A stretch of DNA of 11,195 bases from an uncultured Bacteroidota bacterium (GTDB lineage: Bacteria; Bacteroidota; Bacteroidia; UKL13-3): positions 1-11,195 of the forward strand of contig CAIVPY010000171.1 in the NCBI GenBank assembly GCA_903907885.1, in the 5' to 3' direction. Shown piece by piece: positions 1 through 6,143 of the stretch (position 1 is the first letter of the stretch; each line of letters starts with the position of its first letter). The notes beneath the pieces are model-generated. The model saw only the letters and a program-made list of their open reading frames with translations, did not search any database and was not told the origin of the DNA. The translations under genes were made by a program, and so were the position numbers.

Positions 1-681
1 AAAAAACAAAAACAAACAAATCTTTTCAAAACACAAACACCTGAATTAGTAGTTGAAGACAAAGCCATAAAAGTTCGTGTGTTGCAAAACAACTGGCTGC
101 AAGCAAAAATTGGTATTACTAAACAGTACAAGCAACAAATTAGAAAAGCTGAAAAGCAAATAACCTTGTTTGCCAGTTATTTTATTCCTTCACTAGCTTT
201 AAAACGCTTGTTAAAAAAAGCTGCAAAACACGGGGTTCAGGTTAACATTGTGTTAGGGTCTATTTCGGATGTTGGTTTGGTTAAACATGCAAGCGAATAT
301 TTGTATGACGACTTGCTTAGGTCTGGCATAAATTTGTATGAATGGAATAAAAGTGTTTTGCACGCCAAAGTAGCTACCATTGATGATCATTGGGTGTGCG
401 TGGGTTCTTACAACTTAAATCACCTAAGCGACTTTGGAAGTATAGAGTGTAATTTAGAAATAGAAGATGAAGCCTTTTGCACCCAAACACAAACCACTTT
501 GCTAAAAATGATAAAAGATGATTGTAAAAAAGTTTCGTTAAAACAATTTCAAAAACGAACCAATCCATTTCTGAAAATATACAACGCTTGTTCTTATGGT
601 TTAATGAGGTTGATGTTAAATATGCTTTTCTTTTTACAAAGCCGAAATTCAAAAAAGATACGATATATTAAATTCGACTAA
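1..681 (+). CDS. Phospholipase D-like / cardiolipin synthase-family protein, C-terminal part (5' end outside window)
   Basis: The reading frame is open from base 1, so this is the last 226 residues of a longer gene; the GTG at 79 is internal. The visible part contains one HxKxxxxD phosphodiesterase motif (H at nt 361, followed by Ala-Lys and the Asp of ATID), then GSYNLN. This matches the second HKD half of PLD-superfamily enzymes. Upstream, the segment with YFIPS, AAKHGVQVNIVLG and a Gly-Ile-Asn-Leu-Tyr-Glu-Trp stretch resembles the linker before the second HKD motif in bacterial cardiolipin synthases of the ClsB type. Family knowledge: two HKD motifs together make one active site that transfers phosphatidyl groups to form cardiolipin at the inner membrane. 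The first HKD motif must lie left of the window. The basic, hydrophobic C-terminus (about nt 560-660) could touch membrane. The superfamily call is firm; the substrate (cardiolipin, another phospholipid or nucleic acid) is inferred. Confidence 0.85.
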   Translation, partial: KKQKQTNLFKTQTPELVVEDKAIKVRVLQNNWLQAKIGITKQYKQQIRKAEKQITLFASYFIPSLALKRLLKKAAKHGVQVNIVLGSISDVGLVKHASEYLYDDLLRSGINLYEWNKSVLHAKVATIDDHWVCVGSYNLNHLSDFGSIECNLEIEDEAFCTQTQTTLLKMIKDDCKKVSLKQFQKRTNPFLKIYNACSYGLMRLMLNMLFFLQSRNSKKIRYIKFD

Positions 682-684
682 TGC

Positions 685-714
685 TTGGTTTAAAACTTCA
701 AACCAATTCTTTCT
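685..714 (+). terminator. Possible terminator of the PLD-like gene
   Basis: Just after the stop codon at 679-681, TTGGTTT (685-691) can pair with AAACCAA (700-706) around an 8-base loop. A T-rich but interrupted tail, TTCTTTCT, follows. The stem has only 7 base pairs, so this is a modest intrinsic-terminator candidate. Its position between the PLD-like gene and the next promoter supports it. Confidence 0.45.
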
Positions 715-800
715 AATGTAAAAATCCTTCATCATGATTGATGTTTTCCTTATATCAGGTTGTTTTAATAATGAAATAATTCACAATCAAATAAATTTCA

Positions 801-830
801 ATTGTTTAACAATAAAAATTATTATATTTG
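801..830 (+). promoter_or_regulatory. Bacteroidota-type promoter of the PKD-repeat gene
   Basis: TATATTTG at 823-830 fits the TAnnTTTG -7 consensus of the Bacteroidota primary sigma factor. ATTG at 801-804 sits 18 bases upstream as a weak -33 element. The ATG at 854 begins 24 bases after the box. This placement puts the start at 854 rather than at the in-frame ATG at 734, which lies upstream of the promoter. Confidence 0.6.
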
Positions 831-853
831 ACAATCAAATTAATAAAAAAATC

Positions 854-2752
854 ATGAAGCCATACTTTACAAACAAACAAGAGTTTTTATTTGGCAACTT
901 AAGATTACTAAGTTATCTTTTTCTGTCGATATTCTCTTTAAATTCTTTTGCTCAAATGGCGTGTAAAGCCAATTTCACCTATACGCTAAACCCAACAACT
1001 AAAACTGTTACTTTCACTAACTCCTCTTATGGACAAGGTGTAGTGTATGTATGGAGTTTTGGAGATGGAACATCATCTACAGTTACTAGCCCAATTAAAA
1101 CATTTACGGGCAATGGTCCATACACTGTTTGTTTGACAGTGGCAAAAACAGACTCGAGTTGTAAACATAGCAGATGCAGCACCATAGTTGTTTCAAATAC
1201 CACTCCTCCTACTTGCGTTTCAACATGGACATTTACCACTGCAGTTGATAACTCACTTAGAAAATTATTTTCGAGCACCAATACCAGTTTAGATTTTAAT
1301 TACCTATGGACTTTTGGAGATGGCACTTCGTCAGATTCAAAAACACCTAACCACTTATTTGCTCAAGCTGGTAAGTATAGAGTTTGTTTAAAAGTAACAA
1401 GGAAAGATTCATTATGCACCTCCACCACTTGCGATAGTATTTTGGTTAGTGTGGCTAATACTACAGGATGTAATTCAGCTTGGACATTAAGTGCGGATGC
1501 TACTAATCCATTGAAGAAAAACTTTAGCAGTTCCAATACCAGCAACGATTACAAATATGTATGGACTTTTGGAGATGGCATTTCATCTGATTCAAAAACA
1601 CCTTCGCATATATTCCCTCATGCTGGTAGATACAAAGTATGCTTAAAGGTGATCAAGAAAGATTCAACCTGCACAAATACCACTTGCGATAGCATTACAA
1701 TTACAGCACCAGTTGGCTGCGAAGCTAATTTCATCTTTTCCAAAACAGGTAGAGAAGTTCATTTTGTAAATATTTCAGGGGGTTCTTATAACAGATCGGT
1801 TTGGAAATTTGGAGACAATACGAGTTCAGATCAAAACTCACCTACACACAATTATGCTGTAAACGATTCTTTCTTAGTATGTCTTTTTACTTACAGAATT
1901 GAAAATGGAGATACACTTTGCCAATCACACAAATGCGTGGCTATTGGCGTTGCAGAACAAGTTGTTTATTGCAATTCAGTCTTCACATACGGAGTAAATA
2001 ACAATGTAAGAAAACTAGAAGTTAACAGCACCTCTACTGGAAACAATTTGCTTTATTATTGGTCGTTTGGTGATGACAGCACATCCTATTTGCAACACCC
2101 TTCTGCTCATTTTTATGCCCACAATGGTTTGTATAGGGTTTGTCTTCGTGTTAGAAATGCATTAGATTCAAACTGCCAAAGCGAACATTGCAATTTTATT
2201 ACAATCAATAAAATTGATTCAAATGCCGCACAATCACAAGTATCTGCAATTTATAAATACAATACCATAAATGCTGCCAATAATTCGGTTCAATTTAGTT
2301 GTACTTCAAACAATGCTAGTTATGCTTACAATTGGGATTTTGGTGATGGAGAATTTTCATCTGATGCCACTCCTCTTCATAGCTTTTCAAATAAAGATTG
2401 GTACTTGGTATGTTTAAGTGTTTCTAATGGACTAACCACAGATATAATATGCAACAGTATTGCTCCTGATGTTCAAGCAACCGGTATAACAAAGGTATCT
2501 TTAATTGAAAACATCAAGGTATTTCCTAATCCCTTCAATGATAAAATCCAAATTGAATTGGGCTCAAACAATATAGACAAAGTGGTGCTTATGCTATCTG
2601 ATATTTCAGGAAAAATAATAGACGTAAAAGCTGTCGATTTGACAAAAGGCACAAATACTTTGCAGTTTGAAACTAGTCAAATAAGCAATGGCGTTTATAT
2701 TTTAACTTTCAAAGGTGATAATTTCAATAAGAGTATTAAAGTAATTAAATAA
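854..2752 (+). CDS. Secreted PKD-repeat protein with T9SS C-terminal sorting domain
   Basis: A 632-residue exported protein. Residues 1-33 form a signal peptide with a long basic n-region, a hydrophobic stretch (LLSYLFLSIF) and a likely cleavage SFA|Q. Six PKD-like beta-sandwich repeats follow, each marked by a W-x-FGD motif at about residues 67, 152, 237, 317, 403 and 494. The first five each start with a Cys and contain VCL and a Cx4C pair. Residues about 548-632 (VFPNPFNDKI near the start, NGVYILTF near the end, basic tail) are a type A T9SS sorting domain, recognised by the PorU machinery for export and surface attachment or release. PKD repeats usually mediate adhesion, glycan or protein contacts, or act as spacers. 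No catalytic domain is visible, so adhesin or structural surface protein is an inference. Start 854 is chosen over 734 because of the promoter at 801-830 and the signal peptide. It appears monocistronic, with a terminator right after it. Confidence 0.88.
   Translation: MKPYFTNKQEFLFGNLRLLSYLFLSIFSLNSFAQMACKANFTYTLNPTTKTVTFTNSSYGQGVVYVWSFGDGTSSTVTSPIKTFTGNGPYTVCLTVAKTDSSCKHSRCSTIVVSNTTPPTCVSTWTFTTAVDNSLRKLFSSTNTSLDFNYLWTFGDGTSSDSKTPNHLFAQAGKYRVCLKVTRKDSLCTSTTCDSILVSVANTTGCNSAWTLSADATNPLKKNFSSSNTSNDYKYVWTFGDGISSDSKTPSHIFPHAGRYKVCLKVIKKDSTCTNTTCDSITITAPVGCEANFIFSKTGREVHFVNISGGSYNRSVWKFGDNTSSDQNSPTHNYAVNDSFLVCLFTYRIENGDTLCQSHKCVAIGVAEQVVYCNSVFTYGVNNNVRKLEVNSTSTGNNLLYYWSFGDDSTSYLQHPSAHFYAHNGLYRVCLRVRNALDSNCQSEHCNFITINKIDSNAAQSQVSAIYKYNTINAANNSVQFSCTSNNASYAYNWDFGDGEFSSDATPLHSFSNKDWYLVCLSVSNGLTTDIICNSIAPDVQATGITKVSLIENIKVFPNPFNDKIQIELGSNNIDKVVLMLSDISGKIIDVKAVDLTKGTNTLQFETSQISNGVYILTFKGDNFNKSIKVIK
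1214..1717 (+). repeat. Tandem duplication inside the PKD gene (repeat units 2 and 3)
   Basis: Units 1214-1468 (85 codons) and 1469-1717 (83 codons) are the most similar pair among the six PKD repeats. Both DNA copies share the stretch TATGGACTTTTGGAGATGGC, starting at 1305 and at 1560, exactly 255 bases apart. They also share TTCAAAAACACCT and ACCACTTGCGATAG. Identity kept at the DNA level points to a recent in-frame duplication or to gene conversion. The other units align only as protein. Confidence 0.75.
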
Positions 2753-2770
2753 TTTACTCTTTTACTTATT

Positions 2771-2807
2771 AAGACTGCTTTCATTAAACGAAAGCAGTCT
2801 TTTTTTT
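2771..2807 (+). terminator. Strong intrinsic terminator of the PKD-repeat gene
   Basis: A perfect 12-bp stem, AAGACTGCTTTC (2771-2782) with GAAAGCAGTCTT (2790-2801), closes a 7-base loop and runs into a T tract to 2807. It begins 18 bases after the stop codon. This is a textbook Rho-independent terminator on the plus strand. Confidence 0.92.
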
Positions 2808-2896
2808 GAAATCTTATACCTTTTCAGATTCACTATATTCTTACAAAAACGATTTAAAATTGAGGCTTAATTAACCTTTAGGGACCAATTCTAATT

Positions 2897-2923
2897 GTAA
2901 CTTTTGATGACTCAAAAAGTTAC
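2897..2923. repeat. Inverted repeat GTAACTTTT / AAAAGTTAC
   Basis: GTAACTTTT (2897-2905) is the exact reverse complement of AAAAGTTAC (2915-2923), with a 9-base spacer. The hairpin marks the left end of the structured intergenic stretch. No T tract follows on the plus strand, so a terminator role is not obvious. Confidence 0.7.
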
Positions 2924-2970
2924 CAAAAGAGTTTCGATTTTCAAGGTGTTTCCCGCGCTTAACCTCACCT

Positions 2971-3076
2971 CAAATAGATTTCTCCTTACCGCTGTATATG
3001 TTTTGCCTCTTAACTAAACCCAAGCCTCATGGCAAAACCTATAAGGCTGCACAAACCCTAGCATGAAATCTATTTG
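2971..3076. repeat. Long nested inverted repeat
   Basis: CAAATAGATTTC (2971-2982) is perfectly complementary to GAAATCTATTTG (3065-3076). Nested inside are CCTTA (2984-2988) with TAAGG (3042-3046) and GTTTTGCC (3000-3007) with GGCAAAAC (3031-3038), leaving a 23-base apical loop. One transcript of this stretch could fold into an elongated imperfect hairpin. Outside it, CGATTTTC (2935-2942) can pair with GAAAATCG (3087-3094), which fits the same nesting. Confidence 0.7.
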
Positions 3077-3170
3077 CACACACTGCGAAAATCGGCTACG
3101 CGATCGGACAAGTGCAAAATTTATGTCAATCTAAATTTACTTATAGTTCACTAGAGGTTAATAGATAAAC

Positions 3171-3206
3171 ACAAGAAGGGGCGCGATGAATCACGCCCCT
3201 TCTTGT
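3171..3206. repeat. G+C-rich palindrome, possible terminator or dispersed repeat
   Basis: ACAAGAAGGGGCG (3171-3183) pairs perfectly with CGCCCCTTCTTGT (3194-3206), a 13-bp stem around a 10-base loop. The GGGGCG/CGCCCC core is unusual in this AT-rich DNA. It lies 46 bases beyond the 3' end of the minus-strand dehydrogenase gene, so it could end that transcript, but only a short broken T run follows on either strand. The PKD gene already has its own terminator. A dispersed palindromic (REP/MITE-like) repeat is the alternative. Confidence 0.7.
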
Positions 3207-3252
3207 TTATAATGCTTTTTATCCTCCTGCCTTAATCCTATATCCTACAATC

Positions 3253-3981
3253 CTAATTACTAGTATTCATTCTGTCAAATGCCTTTTGCAAATCTTCGGG
3301 TCCTGATTTTGAAACCATGTCGCTGAAACCAAAAGTCAATTCAGTTTTACCTTCATTCAATTGTTCAAAAATAGATTCAATAAACTCGCTAACAGGAGGC
3401 GCATAATTATGCAAGCCTTTTCCTCCTAAGTCTGTATTTAATGCGGGTGGTATAATCTCAATAACTTCTATATTTTTAGTTTTCAATAAATGTCGCATAG
3501 ATAAAGTAAACGAATGAAAGAATGCCTTGGTTGCTGAATATACAGGCACCTTGCTCAATGGTACAAATGACAAGCCTGATGTAACATTCATGATGCATGA
3601 CACGGATGTTAAATTCATAAACAATGAACTTAAATGCACAGGCGCTTCCACATTGGTAGCTATTTCAATTTTAGCTCTTTCATAAAAGTCTGCATCAGAT
3701 AAGTTCATCCATTGTTGAATGCCTGCATTGTTAACCAATACATCTAAATCAGGATGGTTTTCTTGAATCCAATCATACAAAGCTATGCGCTCATCTACTG
3801 AAGACAAATCACATACCTTGGTAATTAGGCTTGGATGCTTAGCTTTTAATTCTGATAGTACCGACTCTCTCCTACCACAAATGATTAGGGTGTTTCCGTC
3901 TTTCAAAAAACGCTCTGTAAGGCCTAATCCTATGCCTGTAGCGCCACCTGTAATCAATATTTTCTTATTTGTAAATTTCAT
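3253..3981 (-). CDS. Short-chain dehydrogenase/reductase (SDR), DltE-like
   Basis: A complete 242-residue SDR of the classical length. The Rossmann nucleotide-binding motif TGGATGIG is at residues 11-18. An Arg pair after strand 2 (CGRRE, about 36-39) suggests NADP(H) preference. The adenine-ring Asp is D58, and NNAG lies at 84-87. The catalytic set is N110, S135 (in NVTSG), Y148 and K152 (YSATK). The overall pattern, including IPPALNTDLGG after the active site, resembles the DltE-like oxidoreductases. The substrate is unknown; despite the name, these proteins are generally not tied to D-alanylation, and no dlt genes are present here. The protein is cytoplasmic, with no signal peptide. The gene is transcribed divergently from the C26 hydrolase across a 137-base gap, which hints at shared regulation but does not prove it. 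The ATG at 3981 is supported by the position of the glycine motif and the -7 box upstream. Confidence 0.9.
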   Translation of the reverse strand: MKFTNKKILITGGATGIGLGLTERFLKDGNTLIICGRRESVLSELKAKHPSLITKVCDLSSVDERIALYDWIQENHPDLDVLVNNAGIQQWMNLSDADFYERAKIEIATNVEAPVHLSSLFMNLTSVSCIMNVTSGLSFVPLSKVPVYSATKAFFHSFTLSMRHLLKTKNIEVIEIIPPALNTDLGGKGLHNYAPPVSEFIESIFEQLNEGKTELTFGFSDMVSKSGPEDLQKAFDRMNTSN

Positions 3982-4003
3982 AATTGCTCTTTATTCTAAC
4001 TAT

Positions 4004-4011
4004 CAAACATA
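4004..4011 (-). promoter_or_regulatory. Candidate -7 box of the SDR gene
   Basis: On the minus strand this reads TATGTTTG, an exact TAnnTTTG match. It ends 22 bases before the ATG, almost the same spacing as at the PKD gene. No good -33 TTG is seen at the expected distance, so the call is tentative. Confidence 0.45.
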
Positions 4012-4118
4012 CATTATGTTTTCAAATTCGAGATTAAAGTTTGGTTTAATTGACTTGAGAGTTTTCCCAAACATTTATTCCTCTATCATTATTCAAAAAC
4101 ATTTCATACAATTGAATC

Positions 4119-4859
4119 ATGAAAAAATCACTGAGCGTTTTTATTCTTTTAGTATGTGTTTCAATGAAGCTTAGCCTTGCCCAGCATATCGTACTTATTT
4201 CAAAAGATAAAAATGAGAACATAAAAAAGTGGCTCATGCAGAGTGATAGCAATCTTATCACCAAAGAGTTTTATTTCCTTAGTCCAGATTCGCAACAATA
4301 CTATATTACTAAGGCCAATGGTTTTGTTATAGGTGGTGGCGAGGATATTAACCCAAGTCTTTACCAACAGGCTGAATCCATTGTGGATTGCGGTAAAATT
4401 GATAATTACCGTGATAGCATAGAGTATGTTTTAATTAAATATGCTATTGCAAACAAGAAACCTATCATGGGTATTTGTCGAGGTCAACAGATATTGAATG
4501 TAGCAAATGGAGGCAGTTTAATTGTAGATATTCCCAAAGCTTTAAAAACAAATATTAAACATTCTCAAGCAGGTGTGGATTCGGTTCATTGGGTACATAT
4601 TAAATCGGGTTCATGGCTTCAAAAAACCATGCATTTGGATAGTTTAGTGGTAAACAGTGTGCATCATCAAGCGGTAAATAAAGTGTCTGACAAATTTAAA
4701 GTAACAGCGCTTAGCCCAGATGGTGTGATAGAAGCCATTGAATGGAAAGACAATACACATCCCTTTGCTGCTGGGGTACAATGGCACCCAGAACGTTTGT
4801 ACAATGAGGCTTCCAGGCGATTAAGTAGATCCTTTGTGTTGAAAGTGAAAGGGAGGTAG
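4119..4859 (+). CDS. Exported class I glutamine amidotransferase-like hydrolase (peptidase C26, gamma-glutamyl hydrolase type)
   Basis: A 246-residue protein of the C26/PuuD-like family, whose members cleave gamma-glutamyl amide bonds (gamma-glutamyl-GABA, folyl-polyglutamate and related compounds). Visible motifs are GGGEDINPSLY at residues 72-82, the nucleophile elbow GICRGQQ with Cys120, HHQAV at 182-186, and QWHPE with His223 and Glu225 completing the triad. The N-terminus (MKKSLSVFILLVCVSMKLSLAQ) is a clear signal peptide with likely cleavage after SLA at residue 21. The mature protein should therefore act in the periplasm or outside the cell, unlike cytoplasmic PuuD. No lipobox Cys follows the hydrophobic stretch. 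No Puu, folate or glutathione genes are nearby, so the substrate stays open; periplasmic gamma-glutamyl peptides, glutathione or folate polyglutamates are plausible. The gene is divergent from the SDR gene and convergent with the lipoprotein gene, so it is probably transcribed alone. Confidence 0.87.
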   Translation: MKKSLSVFILLVCVSMKLSLAQHIVLISKDKNENIKKWLMQSDSNLITKEFYFLSPDSQQYYITKANGFVIGGGEDINPSLYQQAESIVDCGKIDNYRDSIEYVLIKYAIANKKPIMGICRGQQILNVANGGSLIVDIPKALKTNIKHSQAGVDSVHWVHIKSGSWLQKTMHLDSLVVNSVHHQAVNKVSDKFKVTALSPDGVIEAIEWKDNTHPFAAGVQWHPERLYNEASRRLSRSFVLKVKGR

Positions 4860-4948
4860 ATTTTTATATGCCTTTGGGCTATTAGAAATTGAATAACCTT
4901 GTTGATGCTTTGTTAAAACACCAATCTAAGGCAAAAGTTGCTGAAATA

Positions 4949-5500
4949 TTATTTGATTTTTAAAAATAGATTTTCAAGAAATTCAATCTTTTGTATGTCA
5001 CTCCATTTTTTTGAAGTAACATAAAGATTGTAAACAGTTCCTTGCTTAATTCCAAATAAAAAATAACTATCAACTAATGAATCATTATATACCCTCCATA
5101 AAATAAAATTATTTTGAATAGAATCTTGACTCAATATATTTCTTTGTCCTTGAATTTGATCTGCTAAATATTTCGAATCCCACTCATAAAAATCGTTTAA
5201 AAAAGACTTATCGCTTTGTCCTTTTTTATAAACTCCGTAGCGATCTTTCGGCCACAAAGCAATTGCGATAGTAACAGAATCATTATTCTTAAAAAATTGT
5301 TGTTTACTTACATTATCGGAACGTGTCTCATGCCAATTTCCCGGAATTTCAACATATCCTAAAGGAAGCCTATCAAATCTTGTAATTTGTTTTATAGAGT
5401 CAAACCTAATTGACTCCAAGTATTGAACATATTTTCGAGGGTAACATCCGTTGAGTGAAAATAATCCACAAATAATTCCAAATATGGTTAAATATCTCAT
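4949..5500 (-). CDS. Putative lipoprotein of unknown function
   Basis: A 183-residue protein that I cannot assign to a family. Residues 1-19 look like a lipoprotein signal: a short basic start, a hydrophobic run (IFGIICGLFSL) and the lipobox LNGC with Cys19 as the lipidated residue. The residues after Cys19 (YPRK) do not show the acidic K-(D/E)2-type surface-export signal described in Flavobacteriia, so a periplasm-facing anchor is more likely. The mature part begins near a YVEIPGNWHE segment and ends with a helix (SDIQKIEFLENLFLKIK). That layout (IP-x-W near the start, alternating beta segments, a final helix) recalls PsbP/Mog1-like folds, but this is only a resemblance. The upstream gene on the same strand ends 87 bases away across very AT-rich DNA, so this gene may have its own promoter; TATATTTC (minus strand, 5554-5547) is a near-match -7 box. 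Confidence 0.75.
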   Translation of the reverse strand: MRYLTIFGIICGLFSLNGCYPRKYVQYLESIRFDSIKQITRFDRLPLGYVEIPGNWHETRSDNVSKQQFFKNNDSVTIAIALWPKDRYGVYKKGQSDKSFLNDFYEWDSKYLADQIQGQRNILSQDSIQNNFILWRVYNDSLVDSYFLFGIKQGTVYNLYVTSKKWSDIQKIEFLENLFLKIK

Positions 5501-5512
5501 ATCAATTATATC

Positions 5513-5551
5513 ATTTTATTCAATAAAATTTCTAATAACAATAATAGAAAT
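5513..5551 (-). other. AT-rich inverted repeats between two minus-strand genes
   Basis: ATTTTATT (5513-5520) and AATAAAAT (5522-5529) form a near-continuous palindrome 12 bases upstream of the lipoprotein ATG. ATTTCTA (5528-5534) can also pair with TAGAAAT (5545-5551), and on the minus strand this second hairpin is followed by TTTAT. They could be a weak terminator for the upstream gene or an operator for the lipoprotein gene. In DNA this AT-rich, chance is a real possibility. Confidence 0.3.
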
Positions 5552-5587
5552 ATATTCTTTCATTTGTAAAAAAAACAATTGGATAAT

Positions 5588-6061
5588 CTACCTCAACCCA
5601 TCCAACTCTTTCAAATAATCATATTGCAAGTCTTCATGCAAGCTAGCTAATGCTTTTTCTATTTTCTTTATCTGCGAAGCATACATATTATATAAAGCAG
5701 TGCTTTGACTTAGGTCCAAGTTTTTATCTCGGCATTTCCCACAAAAATACAATAGCAATTCCACCTCTGTCTGTTTGATTCCTGAATACTTCACATGCTT
5801 TGTTATGTGTCGTAGAATTTTACGCAAGGTTTTCTTCACATAATAAGGATGCCCAACATTGATTTCATCAAACCATTCGTCCACATCTATCTTAATTTGC
5901 TCAATGTATTGCGCCTCGTTATGGGCTTCAAACAGCAAATAACTAAAGAGTTCCTTATTGTCTTTTTTGTATTTAGCCAAACGCATACACAGCTGCAATA
6001 CCTGCTCGGGAGCTAGGCTTTGCAGCTCTTTTTTTATTTCATTTACTGTGGCCGATTTCAT
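5588..6061 (-). CDS. Conserved-looking hypothetical protein, helical, cytoplasmic
   Basis: A 157-residue protein without a signal peptide or membrane segment. It starts MKSATVNEIKKELQSL, followed by APEQVLQLCMRLAKYKKDNKELFSYLLFEA, which reads as a series of amphipathic helices. The middle part (KKTLRKILRHITKHVKYSG) is strongly basic. The region around FCGKCRD holds two Cys in a CxxC, but no second CxxC is present for zinc binding. The C-terminal third (QIKKIEKALASLHEDLQYDYL) looks coiled-coil-like. I know similar uncharacterised proteins in Bacteroidota but can give no function. The ATG at 6061 is preferred over the in-frame TTG at 6070, which adds only three residues. The gene is divergent from the M20D gene, with 82 bases between the two starts. 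Confidence 0.72.
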   Translation of the reverse strand: MKSATVNEIKKELQSLAPEQVLQLCMRLAKYKKDNKELFSYLLFEAHNEAQYIEQIKIDVDEWFDEINVGHPYYVKKTLRKILRHITKHVKYSGIKQTEVELLLYFCGKCRDKNLDLSQSTALYNMYASQIKKIEKALASLHEDLQYDYLKELDGLR

Positions 6062-6104
6062 GTATGACAAACAAAGCGAAAATGTTTCTTAAATTTTATC
6101 AGGC

Positions 6105-6138
6105 TTTGCACTTTTATTGCACAACATACTTACTTTTG
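6105..6138 (+). promoter_or_regulatory. Promoter of the M20D gene, next to the start codon
   Basis: TACTTTTG at 6131-6138 matches TAnnTTTG exactly, and TTTG at 6105-6108 lies 22 bases upstream as a -33 element. Only five bases separate the box from the ATG at 6144, so transcription would begin at or within a few bases of the start codon. This also argues against the in-frame TTG at 6117, which would lie inside the promoter. Confidence 0.55.
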
Positions 6139-6143
6139 TCTTA

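Larger units (their letters stand above)
2808..3252. other. Intergenic stretch between convergent genes, structured and without a convincing gene
   Basis: About 445 bases separate the PKD gene terminator from the 3' end of the dehydrogenase gene. Only very short open frames occur (for example 36 codons from the ATG at 2907 and 23 codons from the ATG at 3064); neither has a promoter or a recognisable product. The stretch holds several inverted repeats, listed separately. CG dinucleotides are clustered, with five in 3086-3106, unlike the AT-rich flanks. It looks like a non-coding repeated or structured element rather than ordinary spacer. That reading is inference. Confidence 0.6.

Noticed and set aside
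374..652. 92-codon minus-strand frame inside the PLD-like gene
   Set aside because: Opposite a frame carrying the HKD motif; no independent support.
734..853. Upstream in-frame ATG at 734 as start of the PKD gene
   Set aside because: It lies before the TATATTTG promoter box (823-830) and would put 40 residues in front of a good signal peptide.
854..2500. Regularly spaced repeats considered as a CRISPR-like array
   Set aside because: The period is about 255 bases, in frame, and encodes PKD domains.
2907..3017. 36-codon open frame in the structured gap, and a 23-codon one from 3064
   Set aside because: Too short, no promoter, no recognisable product, and overlapping the inverted repeats; more likely chance frames in a non-coding element.
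4039..4072. GTTTGG/CCAAAC inverted repeat between the divergent SDR and C26 genes as an operator
   Set aside because: Only six base pairs with a 22-base spacer in AT-rich DNA; chance is likely and no regulator gene is adjacent.
3785..4174. 129-codon plus-strand frame crossing the SDR and C26 genes
   Set aside because: Overlaps the SDR gene antisense and the C26 gene out of frame; both of those carry full family motifs.
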